Under the pieces are notes generated by a model. That model was not told the origin of the DNA. It ran no database searches and saw nothing but the letters and a program-made list of their open reading frames with translations. A stretch of DNA of 43,337 nt from SYFY01 sp031385325. Its GTDB lineage: Bacteria; Pseudomonadota; Gammaproteobacteria; Pseudomonadales; Azotimanducaceae. Made by a program: the position numbers and the translations under genes. How positions within the stretch are numbered: the first letter of the stretch is position 1; the number at the start of each line of letters is the position of its first letter. Positions 29,932 through 38,883 of this stretch are shown here, piece by piece. The stretch covers positions 1 to 43,337 of the forward strand of contig JANNBJ010000218.1 in the NCBI GenBank assembly GCA_031385325.1. Direction: 5' to 3'.

Positions 29932-31161
29932 TCAGAGAATCTCAAGTTTCGGAATCGGCACCACACATCGACCACCCCAGGCCTTGATCGACTTGAGCTG
30001 ATCGGCGATCTCGTCTTTCAGGTTCCAGGGCAGAATCAGTACGTAGTCCGGCTTGTCTGCCAGCAGTTCCTCGGGGCTTCGAATTGGCAGATGACTGCCG
30101 GGTAGAAACAAGCCTTGTTTATGGGGCGAGCGATCCACGGTATAGGCCAAAAGGTCAGGCGTGATGCCGCAAAAATTGAGTAACGTGTTGCCTTTGGCTG
30201 GAGCGCCGTACGCCAGCACTTTCTTGCCGTCTGCCTTGGCCTTGCGCAGAAACGTGAGCAGGTCGTGGCGGATGCCCTCAACCCGCGCCGCGAACTCGCG
30301 GTACGGCGCAAGTCCTGTAAGTCCAGCGGCCTGTTCCTTCGCCAGTACGCGCTGGATGTTCGACGTATCCGGATGGGTTGTGTCACCGGCATGACAAACA
30401 TAGAAGCGAATCGAACCACCGTGGGTTGGAATCTCCTCGACGTCAAACACGCGCATCCCATGCGCGGCCATGATGTTCCTTGTCACGAACAGGGAGTGAT
30501 AGAAAAAGTGTTCATGGTAAATGGTGTCGAAGAGCGTGTTTTCCAGCATCGGCAGCAGGTGTGCGACTTCGATGCTGCAGATTCCGGTCGGCTTCAATGA
30601 CTGATGGAAACCTTCGACAAAGTCGTTCAGGGTTGGCACGTGCGCATACACGTTGTTGGCGAGAATCAGATCAGCCTTGCCAACATCCGCAGCCAGGCGT
30701 CGACCGGTTTTTTCGGTCCAGAATGCCACTTCAGTCGGCACTCCGATCTCGTTGGCGACCTTCGCGATATTGGCTGCCGGTTCGATACCACGACAAGGTA
30801 TCCCACGGGCGACAAAATTCTTGAGTAGATAGCCGTCGTTGCTGGCAACCTCATAAACCAGACTGTCTGGACCTAGATTGCAACGCTTGATCATGTTGTC
30901 GACGTGTCGGGCGCAGTGTTCGAGCCAGGAATCAGAGAAGGACGAAAAGTACGCATAGTCGGAAAAAATGGCTTCGCTCGTCGCGACCACTTCAATCTGG
31001 CAGAGCATGCTCGAACGGGAGACATAGAGATCGAGCGGGTAAAAGGGTTCAGGTTGGGATAGCTGTTCCGCCGTGAGGTACGAGTTGGACATTGGCTGTC
31101 GGCCCAGCGACAGGATCAATTCCAGATCGTCGGTATCAGAAAATCGGCAGTGGTGGCCCAT
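29932..31161 (-). CDS. Deoxysugar-type C-methyltransferase, zinc site degraded
   Basis: SAM-dependent methyltransferase, about 409 aa. The layout is a putative zinc-binding head, a central Rossmann methyltransferase domain (YEVASNDGYLLKNF, GIEPAANIAKVANEIGV, HEHFFYHSL) and a C-terminal SAM-methyltransferase partner domain with VLAYGAPAKGNTLLNF. This matches the family of NDP-hexose 3-C-methyltransferases and their many uncharacterised relatives. The head normally has two Cys pairs; here only C5 is kept and S8, S48 and S51 replace the others. I choose the ATG at 31161 because a GGAAGG sequence lies at a suitable distance upstream. An in-frame ATG at 31242 would add 27 residues. It faces the O-methyltransferase gene across a shared promoter region. 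Confidence 0.85.
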   Translation of the reverse strand: MGHHCRFSDTDDLELILSLGRQPMSNSYLTAEQLSQPEPFYPLDLYVSRSSMLCQIEVVATSEAIFSDYAYFSSFSDSWLEHCARHVDNMIKRCNLGPDSLVYEVASNDGYLLKNFVARGIPCRGIEPAANIAKVANEIGVPTEVAFWTEKTGRRLAADVGKADLILANNVYAHVPTLNDFVEGFHQSLKPTGICSIEVAHLLPMLENTLFDTIYHEHFFYHSLFVTRNIMAAHGMRVFDVEEIPTHGGSIRFYVCHAGDTTHPDTSNIQRVLAKEQAAGLTGLAPYREFAARVEGIRHDLLTFLRKAKADGKKVLAYGAPAKGNTLLNFCGITPDLLAYTVDRSPHKQGLFLPGSHLPIRSPEELLADKPDYVLILPWNLKDEIADQLKSIKAWGGRCVVPIPKLEIL

Positions 31162-31296
31162 GGTCAGTATTCCTTCCTTCTTCAGCAAGTCCTGTGCAGC
31201 GCGGATAATAACAGCGGAGGCGTTGCTGGCCATGTCCGTCAACAGGGGTTGAGCGAGCCGTCACGCTTTTCAATCGGGATGGAGTAGCATCGAGAA

Positions 31297-32319
31297 ATGG
31301 GGGAAACACGCGTCGACACGGTTCGTCTGCAGCGAATCAGCAAGGCCTTCTGGGAGTCCGCCGCTCTGATGAGTGCGGTGGAACTGGAGGTATTTTCGGC
31401 CATCGCCGAAGGGCACGATTCCCTGGCAACTCTCGCCACACGTTGTGGAATTTCGGTCCTCAATGCCGAACGCCTGTTAGTCGTGCTCACTGCCATGACG
31501 CTGGTCGAGCGAACGGGCGATCGGTTTCGCAATGCACCAGACGTACAGCGGTTTCTGGTCCGTACGTCGGTTGCCTATGCGGGGCCGTGGATGTTGTTTG
31601 GCAAGCCGCGCTGGCAGGGTTGGGGCGCGCTGACCGAGAACCTGCGTCGGCCTGACGAGGCCATAACACGGCTTGGCATGTACGACGAAAGCTTTACCGT
31701 CGAGCGCGCCCGTACTTATCACGAAGCGACCTATTCCGTAGGCATGGGCGCGGCGCGGCGCTTTCACAAACAGGTCTCTCTGGAAGGTCGTCACCGGATC
31801 ATTGATCTCGGTGGTGGCTCCGGTTGTTATTGCATCGTCGCCGCACAGAATCACCCATCCATTACTGGTGTTGTACTGGATTTGCCCAGCGTGGTCGTCG
31901 TGACGCGGGAGTTCATCGCTCAACATGGCCTGGCGGATCGGCTCAGCGCCGAAGTGTGTGACTTTACCGCCGACTCGCTGCCTGTCGATTCGGACGTCGC
32001 CATCATGGCTTCGAATCTGCCGCAATACGGGCGAGACATCATCGCCGCTGTGGTTCAGCGTGTGTTCGATGCCCTGTTGCCGGGTGGTGAATTTCATCTC
32101 ATCGGTGAGTGCATCGATACCGATAAAACCGGACCTCTCGCCCCCGCGTTGTGGGGATTGTCCGAAGCCGTCAACGGATCAAGTGGTCTTGCCCACTCCA
32201 CCGCAGATTGCGAAGGCTACTTCCGCGCCGCCGGATTCACCCGCGTCACCGTGAACGAGTTCATTCCGGAGACACTGACCCGTATCACTGGATTCAAACC
32301 TCGCGAGGATTCGGCCTGA
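31297..32319 (+). CDS. SAM-dependent O-methyltransferase (class I, COMT-like)
   Basis: Small-molecule methyltransferase, 340 aa. An N-terminal winged-helix dimerisation domain (about 1-90, with LATLATRCGISVLNAERLLVVLTAMTLVER) is followed by a Rossmann methyltransferase domain. The SAM motif IIDLGGGSGCYCIVAAQNHP and the acidic VLDLPSVV follow, as in the hydroxyneurosporene/acetylserotonin O-methyltransferase group. The usual catalytic His of plant enzymes is not obvious; QYGRDIIAAVVQRVF fills that region. The substrate is unknown. The start MGETRVDTVRLQ is the first in-frame ATG, with GGAG nearby. The DUF3604 gene begins about 55 nt downstream on the same strand and may share the transcript. 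Confidence 0.88.
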   Translation: MGETRVDTVRLQRISKAFWESAALMSAVELEVFSAIAEGHDSLATLATRCGISVLNAERLLVVLTAMTLVERTGDRFRNAPDVQRFLVRTSVAYAGPWMLFGKPRWQGWGALTENLRRPDEAITRLGMYDESFTVERARTYHEATYSVGMGAARRFHKQVSLEGRHRIIDLGGGSGCYCIVAAQNHPSITGVVLDLPSVVVVTREFIAQHGLADRLSAEVCDFTADSLPVDSDVAIMASNLPQYGRDIIAAVVQRVFDALLPGGEFHLIGECIDTDKTGPLAPALWGLSEAVNGSSGLAHSTADCEGYFRAAGFTRVTVNEFIPETLTRITGFKPREDSA

Positions 32320-32374
32320 TGGATCAAAGAACACAACCAGCGCAAGTAACCATGTGAGTGAGGGGAGAATGCAA

Positions 32375-34294
32375 GTGAAACAAGTGATCAAGAACGGTGT
32401 AGTGAGCACGTTGATGTTGGCGGGTCTGCTGGTCTTGACCAGCTGCGGCCAACCGACCACAACGGAAAACGTTGCCGCGCTCGAGACGCCAGTGGTCGAA
32501 GCAACTCCCGCGATCCCTGAATCTGCAGACAAGATGGCGTTGTATGGCGATCTGCATGTGCACACTCAGCTCTCGTTCGATGCCTACATCTTTGGCACAC
32601 GCTCGACGCCTGACGCGGCCTATCGCTACGCCAAAGGCGAGCCACTGAAACATCCGAGTGGATTCGACATGCAGCTCAAGAAGCCGCTGGACTTCGAAGC
32701 GGTCACCGACCATGACCTGTTCATGGGAGTGATTCGAGCCATGGACGATCCAGCCACCAAACCAGGTCAGCACGAATTCGGCAAGCTGATCCAGAACGCA
32801 AAAACGCCTGCAGAGCGTTTGAGCGTATTCCAGAAAGTGATTCCGTTCCTGCGTGGCGATGGCAGCAAACTACCGGAATTCTATGACGAATCCATCGTTC
32901 GATCGGCATGGCAGGAAGTCATCGAGGCGGCCGAGCGCCACAATGAGCCGGGCAAGTTCACCACGTTCGTGGCCTACGAATACACCGCGAGCGGCAAAGC
33001 GCGGGAAAACCTGCACCGCAATGTGATCTTTCGTGGGGCAGCACCCGACCTGCCATTTTCTGTTCTGCGCTCCGGCAATCCCGAAGACCTTTGGGATTGG
33101 CTGGACACACAGAGGGCGGCTGGCATCGAGGGTCTCGCGATTCCCCATAACAGCAACGGGTCGGATGGCCTGATGTTCGATCTGCGGCAGACCGATGGCT
33201 CGCCGTTCACCAGCACCTATGCACAGCAGAGGCTGCTCAATGAACCTCTGGTGGAAGTCAGCCAGGTCAAGGGAACCTCTGAAACGCATCCGATGCTCTC
33301 ACCCAACGATGAATGGGCAGACTTCGAACTGATGCAAGTACGGGTCGGGTCGAACCTGCCCAGCAAAGCGCCGGGCAGCTACATCCGTGAAGCGCTGCGC
33401 AATGGGCTGGTGCTTTCGGCAACTGAAGGATTCAATCCCTACAAGTTCGGGTTCATTTCGGCTTCGGATACACACGTTGGCGCGGGTTCGTTTGATGAGG
33501 GCAACTACTGGAGCAAGGTCGGAATCGTCGACGGAACTGCGGTTCAACGTGGCTCCGTACCGATGGCCGAACCTGATGCCGCTGGCAACCGCTATGTGAG
33601 TGGCAATTCGTTTGAAACGTGGGGCGCATCGGGTGTGGCAGCTGTGTGGGCTACCTCAAATACACGCGATGCGATTTATGACGCGTTTCGTCGCAAGGAA
33701 ACATTTGCGACGTCCGGGCCGAGGCTCAAGGTGCGATTGTTTGGCGGGTATGGACTGGATAAGTTAACAAGCGGGGACACGACGGCGTTGTATGCACAGG
33801 GTGTGCCGATGGGCGGTGATCTCCTGGCCAATGGAGAGGAGTCACCGGTTTTTCACGCCGAAGCCATGCGCGATGCTGATTCCGCGCCGCTGCAGCGACT
33901 GCAGATCGTCAAAGGTTGGGTTGAAGGTGATAAAGGCCAGGAGCAGGTTTTCGACGTTGCCTGTGCTGACGGGCTGAGTGTTGATCCTGCGACACAACGG
34001 TGTCCGGACAATGGTGCAACCGTTGATCTGTCCAACTGTTCGTTCAGCCAGGACAAAGGCGCAGCAGAACTGCGGGCGGTCTGGAAGGATCCAACGTTCA
34101 ATCCGGCTCAGCATGCGTTCTACTACGTGCGGGTACTCGAAAATCCAACCTGTCGCTGGTCGACGTGGGATGCACTGCGAGCCGGTGTGCCGCCGCGGGA
34201 AGGGCTCAAGACGACGGTGCAGGAACGGGCGTGGTCCTCACCGATCTGGTTTGCTCCGGCGAAAAAAAGCGACCCACCTGCCGACGAAACTTGA
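32375..34294 (+). CDS. DUF3604 lipoprotein
   Basis: Exported lipoprotein, about 639 aa. The N terminus carries a hydrophobic stretch ending in LLVLTSCGQP, a standard lipobox (L-T-S-C). The mature protein starts with GDLHVHTQLSFDA, a His-rich metal-binding motif reminiscent of PHP phosphoesterases, and later has AVTDHDLFMG, GLAIPHNSNGSDGLMF and SASDTHVGAGSFDEGNYW. These are the hallmarks of DUF3604, a family of unknown function often near degradative genes. A metal-dependent hydrolase role in the periplasm is an inference. The start is probably GTG 32375, since AGGGGAG lies 7 nt upstream; ATG 32369 (1-2 nt from it) and GTG 32354 are less well placed. Confidence 0.88.
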   Translation: MKQVIKNGVVSTLMLAGLLVLTSCGQPTTTENVAALETPVVEATPAIPESADKMALYGDLHVHTQLSFDAYIFGTRSTPDAAYRYAKGEPLKHPSGFDMQLKKPLDFEAVTDHDLFMGVIRAMDDPATKPGQHEFGKLIQNAKTPAERLSVFQKVIPFLRGDGSKLPEFYDESIVRSAWQEVIEAAERHNEPGKFTTFVAYEYTASGKARENLHRNVIFRGAAPDLPFSVLRSGNPEDLWDWLDTQRAAGIEGLAIPHNSNGSDGLMFDLRQTDGSPFTSTYAQQRLLNEPLVEVSQVKGTSETHPMLSPNDEWADFELMQVRVGSNLPSKAPGSYIREALRNGLVLSATEGFNPYKFGFISASDTHVGAGSFDEGNYWSKVGIVDGTAVQRGSVPMAEPDAAGNRYVSGNSFETWGASGVAAVWATSNTRDAIYDAFRRKETFATSGPRLKVRLFGGYGLDKLTSGDTTALYAQGVPMGGDLLANGEESPVFHAEAMRDADSAPLQRLQIVKGWVEGDKGQEQVFDVACADGLSVDPATQRCPDNGATVDLSNCSFSQDKGAAELRAVWKDPTFNPAQHAFYYVRVLENPTCRWSTWDALRAGVPPREGLKTTVQERAWSSPIWFAPAKKSDPPADET

Positions 34295-34359
34295 TATCGG
34301 TTACTTGAATCGCCAGCGAGCGCCTGCGCAGTGCACGGGCGCATTCTTCTGGCGTGACC

Positions 34360-35877
34360 TCAGCGTTGAATCCGTTTGGCGTGACGGGCTGTGAGCAGAT
34401 CGAGCTTTTCCTTCAGAACACCGGCACGTTCGCCATCCCGCTCACTGAAGACCATCCATCGATCAGTTTCCGGCAGATAGCTCGGCCACTTGGGCAAACC
34501 TTCAGGATCGGGTTTTCCCTTGCGGGCAAACGCCAGCCAGTATTGTTGCAGCCGCACACCAAGATCACGCACGCTCGGGTTCGTTTCCTTGTCAGTGCCG
34601 AACAGCATCACTGAATCGTAGCCATGCACAGTGCCTGGCCACTGTTGCGGATTTTGTGCAGGACCGAGATCGATGTAATACAGCCAGCTCTCACGTTTCA
34701 TAGAAGCCATGCCACTGCCCAGAAGTCGGGCGGATAGCAGATATCGATTGTCGCCAAACATCCGGGTGACACCTTGTTCATCGCTCACTGCAAAGTCCGA
34801 TGCGTAGGCATTTTTCAGCGCGTTGAAGTCATCACCGAGCATGTCTTTGAAAGCCGAGGTCGTGATGCCCGTGCCAGGCATCACCGAGCCTTCATAGCTG
34901 TTGCCGCCGGTGATGTACGGAACTGCGGCCTGTTGTCCGTCGGCGAAAAGAATCGCGGGCTCTTCGCGCAGGCTGGTGCCATCGACGATGGCCATCTGGA
35001 AACCCTCCAGCGCATTCACCAAAGCCTGGCCGTCCAGGTTCCGAAGGACGCGGGCGGATTGACGTTTGTCGGTCAGTTTGGCCACCAGTGCCTGACTGAT
35101 GTCTTCAGCGCTGTCCGCCGTGCCCAGGTCGAACCTGCGAGGTGCCGGCACCGGTGCGTTCACAGATCGTGGCAACGGCCACGCCGCGTAGCCGGATTGG
35201 GCGATGGCCTTGTGAAACAGGCCACGCGCTTCCTGATTCACCATCAGCATATTGACGGCTTGACCACCAGCGGACACACCAAAAATCGTCACGTTGTGCG
35301 GGTTGCCACCAAACGCGCCAATATTGTCCCGCACCCACTTGAGTGCCAGCACCATATCTTCGACCGCGAAGTTGGCTGACTTGTTACGCAGGGCCGGGTG
35401 GGCAAGGAAACCGAGTGGACCGAGGCGATAGTTGATCGATACCACCACGGCATCCTGTGCAGCCAGAATTGCCCCGGGGATGTTGCCGTTGCCGCTCTTT
35501 AGTGCTCCCCCGTGAATCCAGAACATCACCGGACGAAGTTTGGCGTCAGTTGCTTGCGTCCAGACATTCAGAGACAGGCAGTCTTCGCTGCCTGGAACGG
35601 TGTCGCCCTGGGCCGTCGGCGGTTGCAGGCAAGATGGTCCAAACGTTACCGCATCAACCGGTTTGCGTGCGCGGGCAACCGGGCGCGGTGATGTCCACCG
35701 GCGGCTGCCTGTTGGTGCTTCAGCGTAACGAATGCCCTTGAATGCCAGCACGCCGTCTTCATTGATCCCTATAAACGACCCGATGGGTGTTTTTGCCTCC
35801 GGCGCCGCGATGGCTAAGGCGGGGATCGCGAGCAACAGCGTCACAGTCAGCAGGCAGCGGAAATCTGCGGGGGTCAT
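34360..35877 (-). CDS. Type B carboxylesterase, exported
   Basis: Secreted alpha/beta-hydrolase, 505 aa, that hydrolyses carboxylic esters. A signal peptide (MTPADFRCLLTVTLLLAIPALAIAA) is followed by the type B features: FKGIRYAEAPTGSRRW, EDCLSLNVW, oxyanion HGGALKSG, nucleophile S202 in TIFGVSAGGQA, Glu E329 in GGNSYEGS and H418 in GTVHGYDSVMLFG. The triad is complete. The start at 35877 has GAGGTG close upstream, and a longer frame up to 35940 adds no signal peptide feature. It faces a Baeyer-Villiger-type monooxygenase across 194 nt, so it could hydrolyse the ester formed by that enzyme; because this enzyme is exported and the oxygenase is not, that link is tentative. Confidence 0.92.
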   Translation of the reverse strand: MTPADFRCLLTVTLLLAIPALAIAAPEAKTPIGSFIGINEDGVLAFKGIRYAEAPTGSRRWTSPRPVARARKPVDAVTFGPSCLQPPTAQGDTVPGSEDCLSLNVWTQATDAKLRPVMFWIHGGALKSGNGNIPGAILAAQDAVVVSINYRLGPLGFLAHPALRNKSANFAVEDMVLALKWVRDNIGAFGGNPHNVTIFGVSAGGQAVNMLMVNQEARGLFHKAIAQSGYAAWPLPRSVNAPVPAPRRFDLGTADSAEDISQALVAKLTDKRQSARVLRNLDGQALVNALEGFQMAIVDGTSLREEPAILFADGQQAAVPYITGGNSYEGSVMPGTGITTSAFKDMLGDDFNALKNAYASDFAVSDEQGVTRMFGDNRYLLSARLLGSGMASMKRESWLYYIDLGPAQNPQQWPGTVHGYDSVMLFGTDKETNPSVRDLGVRLQQYWLAFARKGKPDPEGLPKWPSYLPETDRWMVFSERDGERAGVLKEKLDLLTARHAKRIQR

Positions 35878-36071
35878 CGGACACCTCATCGATGCGTGGT
35901 TGAATTGAATGGTAACAGCCTGCGCAGGCGCCAGGCGCATCTCGCCATCGGCGGTATTCCGGCGAGTTGGCGGTTGGTGGATCGAAAGGATGATTCAATT
36001 CGACTTCAGACCAGGAGTGGAAGCAACCACCGTCACCGGCGATACTCACACCTTTCCAGTCTGGACCGGCC

Positions 36072-37712
36072 ATGAGTGATATGACGATTGACCAGAATGC
36101 ACGATTTGACGCGATAGTTGTCGGTGCCGGTTTTGCCGGCCTGTACACGCTGCATCGTTTTCGCCAGATGGGCATGTCGGTGCGGATCTACGAAATGGGG
36201 GATGACGTCGGCGGCACCTGGTACTGGAATCGATACCCGGGTGCGCGGTGCGATGCGGAAAGTCTGGCTTATTCATTTTCGTTCAGTCCTGAACTCGAGC
36301 AGGAGTGGGAGTGGTCGGAACGTTACGCACCGCAGCCGGAAATCCTGAAGTATGCGATCCATGTGTCCGAACGCTTCGATCTGCGCCGCGACATTCGTTT
36401 CAATCGCAAGGTCGAAGCCGCAAAATTTGATGACGCTGCCGGTGTGTGGCAGGTGACGACGGCGGGTGGTGACCGTGCTCATGCGCCGTTGCTCATCATG
36501 GCCACCGGATGTCTGTCCAAACCCATGGTGCCGCAGATCGAAGGCATCGACTCGTTTGGTGGCAAGCGATATCAGGCGAGCAAGTGGCCACATGAACCGG
36601 TTGCCTTCCATGGCGAGCGCGTTGGCATCATTGGTACCGGCTCTTCCGCAGTACAGGCGATTCCTGTCATTGCCAGTACCGCGCAACATCTGACCGTGTT
36701 CCAGCGAACGCCAAATTTCAGCGTGCCGGCAGTCAACGGTGTGCTGGACCCCGAATTCGTTTCTGCCTTCAAGCAGCACTATCGAGAGCATCGCGATTTT
36801 CATAAACGCGGGCTGTCGTCAGGTTTTGGCGATCTGGAAATTGCGCCCAAGGAGCGGGCACCACTGGCCCTGACGGCGGCTGAACTGTCGGACGAACAAC
36901 TGGACGCCATCTGCGAATCCTACTGGCAGAGCGGCGGCGCGCGATTCATGGGCGCAATTGCCGATTCGCTCATGAACCAGGCGACCAATGATCGCATGGC
37001 GCAGTTTGTCCGTCGCAAGATACGGCAGACCGTGAAGGACCCGGCGACGGCCGAGATGTTGTGCCCCACCTCACATCCGTTGGGAACCAAGCGGATCTGC
37101 GTCGATATAGACTATTACGAAACCTACAACCTGCCGCATGTGCGCCTGGTCGATATCAACCAGCAGCCGATCCAGCGGGTTACACCAACCGGTGTGCAGC
37201 TGGCCGATGAAATGGTCGAGTTGGACACGCTGATTCTGGCGACCGGTTTTGATGCCATGACGGGTGCGTTGAAAGATGTCGATATCCGGGGTCGTAGTGG
37301 CCAGAGTCTTCGTGACAAATGGGCACACGGACCTCGTTCGTACCTCGGCCTGCTGGTCGCGGATTATCCGAATCTGTTCATGATCACGGGGCCGGGCAGT
37401 CCATCGGTACTGTCCAACATGCTGGTGTCCATCGAACAGCATGTCGATTTCATCTGCGATTGTGTGGAGTACATGCGCAAGCATGGACACCAGCGCTTCG
37501 ACACTACGCTCGAAAAAGAAGAGGAGTGGGGAGCCCACGTCAATGATGTGGCCAACGCGACTCTTTTTCCGAAAGCCGGCTCCTGGTACATGGGTGCGAA
37601 CATTCCCGGCAAACCGCGCATGTTCATGCCTTATGCCGGTGGTGTTGGTGGCTATCGAGAAATCTGTGATGGTGTGGCGCAGGATGGTTATCGGGGGTTT
37701 GTGTTTTCCTGA
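36072..37712 (+). CDS. Baeyer-Villiger-type flavin monooxygenase with variant fingerprint
   Basis: Class B flavin monooxygenase, 546 aa, expected to insert oxygen next to a ketone (giving an ester or lactone) with NADPH and O2. FAD Rossmann motif G18-A-G20-F-A-G23 precedes the BVMO motif VGGTWYWNRYPGARCDAES, then the second Rossmann motif GIIGTGSSAVQAIP. The type I fingerprint F-x-G-x3-H-x3-W-P appears as F162-x-G164-x3-Q168-x3-W172-P173: the otherwise conserved His is Gln (codon CAG at 36573). Late motifs DTLILATGFDAMTGAL and GPGSPSVLSNM are typical. Length and all other motifs argue for an intact enzyme, not a pseudogene. It lies divergent to the esterase and convergent with the persulfide dioxygenase gene. 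Confidence 0.92.
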   Translation: MSDMTIDQNARFDAIVVGAGFAGLYTLHRFRQMGMSVRIYEMGDDVGGTWYWNRYPGARCDAESLAYSFSFSPELEQEWEWSERYAPQPEILKYAIHVSERFDLRRDIRFNRKVEAAKFDDAAGVWQVTTAGGDRAHAPLLIMATGCLSKPMVPQIEGIDSFGGKRYQASKWPHEPVAFHGERVGIIGTGSSAVQAIPVIASTAQHLTVFQRTPNFSVPAVNGVLDPEFVSAFKQHYREHRDFHKRGLSSGFGDLEIAPKERAPLALTAAELSDEQLDAICESYWQSGGARFMGAIADSLMNQATNDRMAQFVRRKIRQTVKDPATAEMLCPTSHPLGTKRICVDIDYYETYNLPHVRLVDINQQPIQRVTPTGVQLADEMVELDTLILATGFDAMTGALKDVDIRGRSGQSLRDKWAHGPRSYLGLLVADYPNLFMITGPGSPSVLSNMLVSIEQHVDFICDCVEYMRKHGHQRFDTTLEKEEEWGAHVNDVANATLFPKAGSWYMGANIPGKPRMFMPYAGGVGGYREICDGVAQDGYRGFVFS

Positions 37713-37764
37713 TGCCTGCGGGAACGACCCTGGGCTGCGAATGCCAGGAACTCCAGCGATCCCG

Positions 37765-38826
37765 CTATCGAGTCACGTCGGGCAGCCCCAGACGTCCCCA
37801 CTGGAGCATGCCACCGGGAACGTTGGCCACCTTGTCGAAACCGGCCTTCTGCAGAATCTGCACGGCCATCGCCGAGCGTTTGCCACTCTGGCAGATGGTT
37901 ACCACCGGCTTGTCGCGTGCCACTTCCGTAACACGATCACGCAGTTCATCCAGCGGAATCAGCTGCGCGCTCGACACATGCCCGAGATCGCCAGTGAATT
38001 CCGGGTTCGTTCGAACGTCGAGCAGCGTAATCTCCTTGAGATGCCGCGCCACCCAATCCGGTTGGATCTCCGGAATGCCGGCGAATGTGGTGACGATCGG
38101 TGCCCACAGCGGATCCGGCGCAACTGCGTCCACCGTCGGCTTGCCGCAGTGCAGGTTGGCGGGAACGGCGATATCGAGCAAGCGTGGATGCGGTAACCCC
38201 AGATTTTCCATGTAACCGACAAAGTCTTCTTCCCGAGCATCTCCGCCGATCCGCGGGTTGAAACGCTTTTCCTCGGCGATGGTGGAGACCATGCGCCCGT
38301 TATAGTCGTGTCCCGGGTAGACCAGGCAATCACCGGGGAGCGAGAAGATCTGCTCCTGGATGCTGCGCCACATCACGTGCACGTCCCCACCCTGAAAATC
38401 GGTTCGTCCGGCGGCGCGAATCATCAGGCAATCGCCGGTGAATGCCATGGTCTGGTGTTGTGTGACGAACGTGGTACAGCCCACCGTGTGGCCAGGTGTT
38501 GCGCGAGCTGTTACAGAACAATCGCCAAAGCTCAGTACCGTACCGTGTTCGATGGGAACGTCGACTTCATCAACATCAAAACGAAGGGACAAGGCGATCT
38601 GGGCGTGAAATTGTTGTTTGAACCGCCACGCGGCGGTCACATGGTCTGCATGGACGTGAGTGTCGAGTGTGTACCGTAGTTGCAGACCCAGCTCGCGCAG
38701 CAGGGCAACGTCGCGAGCGAACTGCTCATACACCGGATCAATGATGATCGCCTCGCGTGACTCGGGACACCCCAGCAAGTAGGTGTACGTGGATGATGCA
38801 GCGTCGTAGAGTTGTCGAAAGATCAT
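37765..38826 (-). CDS. Persulfide dioxygenase-rhodanese fusion
   Basis: Cytoplasmic protein, 353 aa, with two domains. The N-terminal metallo-beta-lactamase domain (about 1-230) has H57-x-H59-x-D61-H62, H113 and D132, and YPGHDYNG containing H173, as in ETHE1-type persulfide dioxygenases that oxidise glutathione persulfide to sulfite. The C-terminal rhodanese domain (about 262-350) has its active-site Cys C312 in ICQSGKRS. Such fusions (Blh/CstB-like) detoxify sulfide and persulfides. The gene is alone on its strand. It diverges from the epoxide hydrolase-like gene and converges with the BVMO gene; no other sulfur genes are adjacent. Confidence 0.92.
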   Translation of the reverse strand: MIFRQLYDAASSTYTYLLGCPESREAIIIDPVYEQFARDVALLRELGLQLRYTLDTHVHADHVTAAWRFKQQFHAQIALSLRFDVDEVDVPIEHGTVLSFGDCSVTARATPGHTVGCTTFVTQHQTMAFTGDCLMIRAAGRTDFQGGDVHVMWRSIQEQIFSLPGDCLVYPGHDYNGRMVSTIAEEKRFNPRIGGDAREEDFVGYMENLGLPHPRLLDIAVPANLHCGKPTVDAVAPDPLWAPIVTTFAGIPEIQPDWVARHLKEITLLDVRTNPEFTGDLGHVSSAQLIPLDELRDRVTEVARDKPVVTICQSGKRSAMAVQILQKAGFDKVANVPGGMLQWGRLGLPDVTR

Positions 38827-38883
38827 GCGACTGATCCAGGCTATGGCCAGGCGCAGTATATAACCGGCAGGAAGGGAAGCATC

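Noticed and set aside
37441..38196. 251-codon plus-strand frame spanning the BVMO end and persulfide dioxygenase gene
   Set aside because: Covers the junction of two real genes in another frame; no motif.
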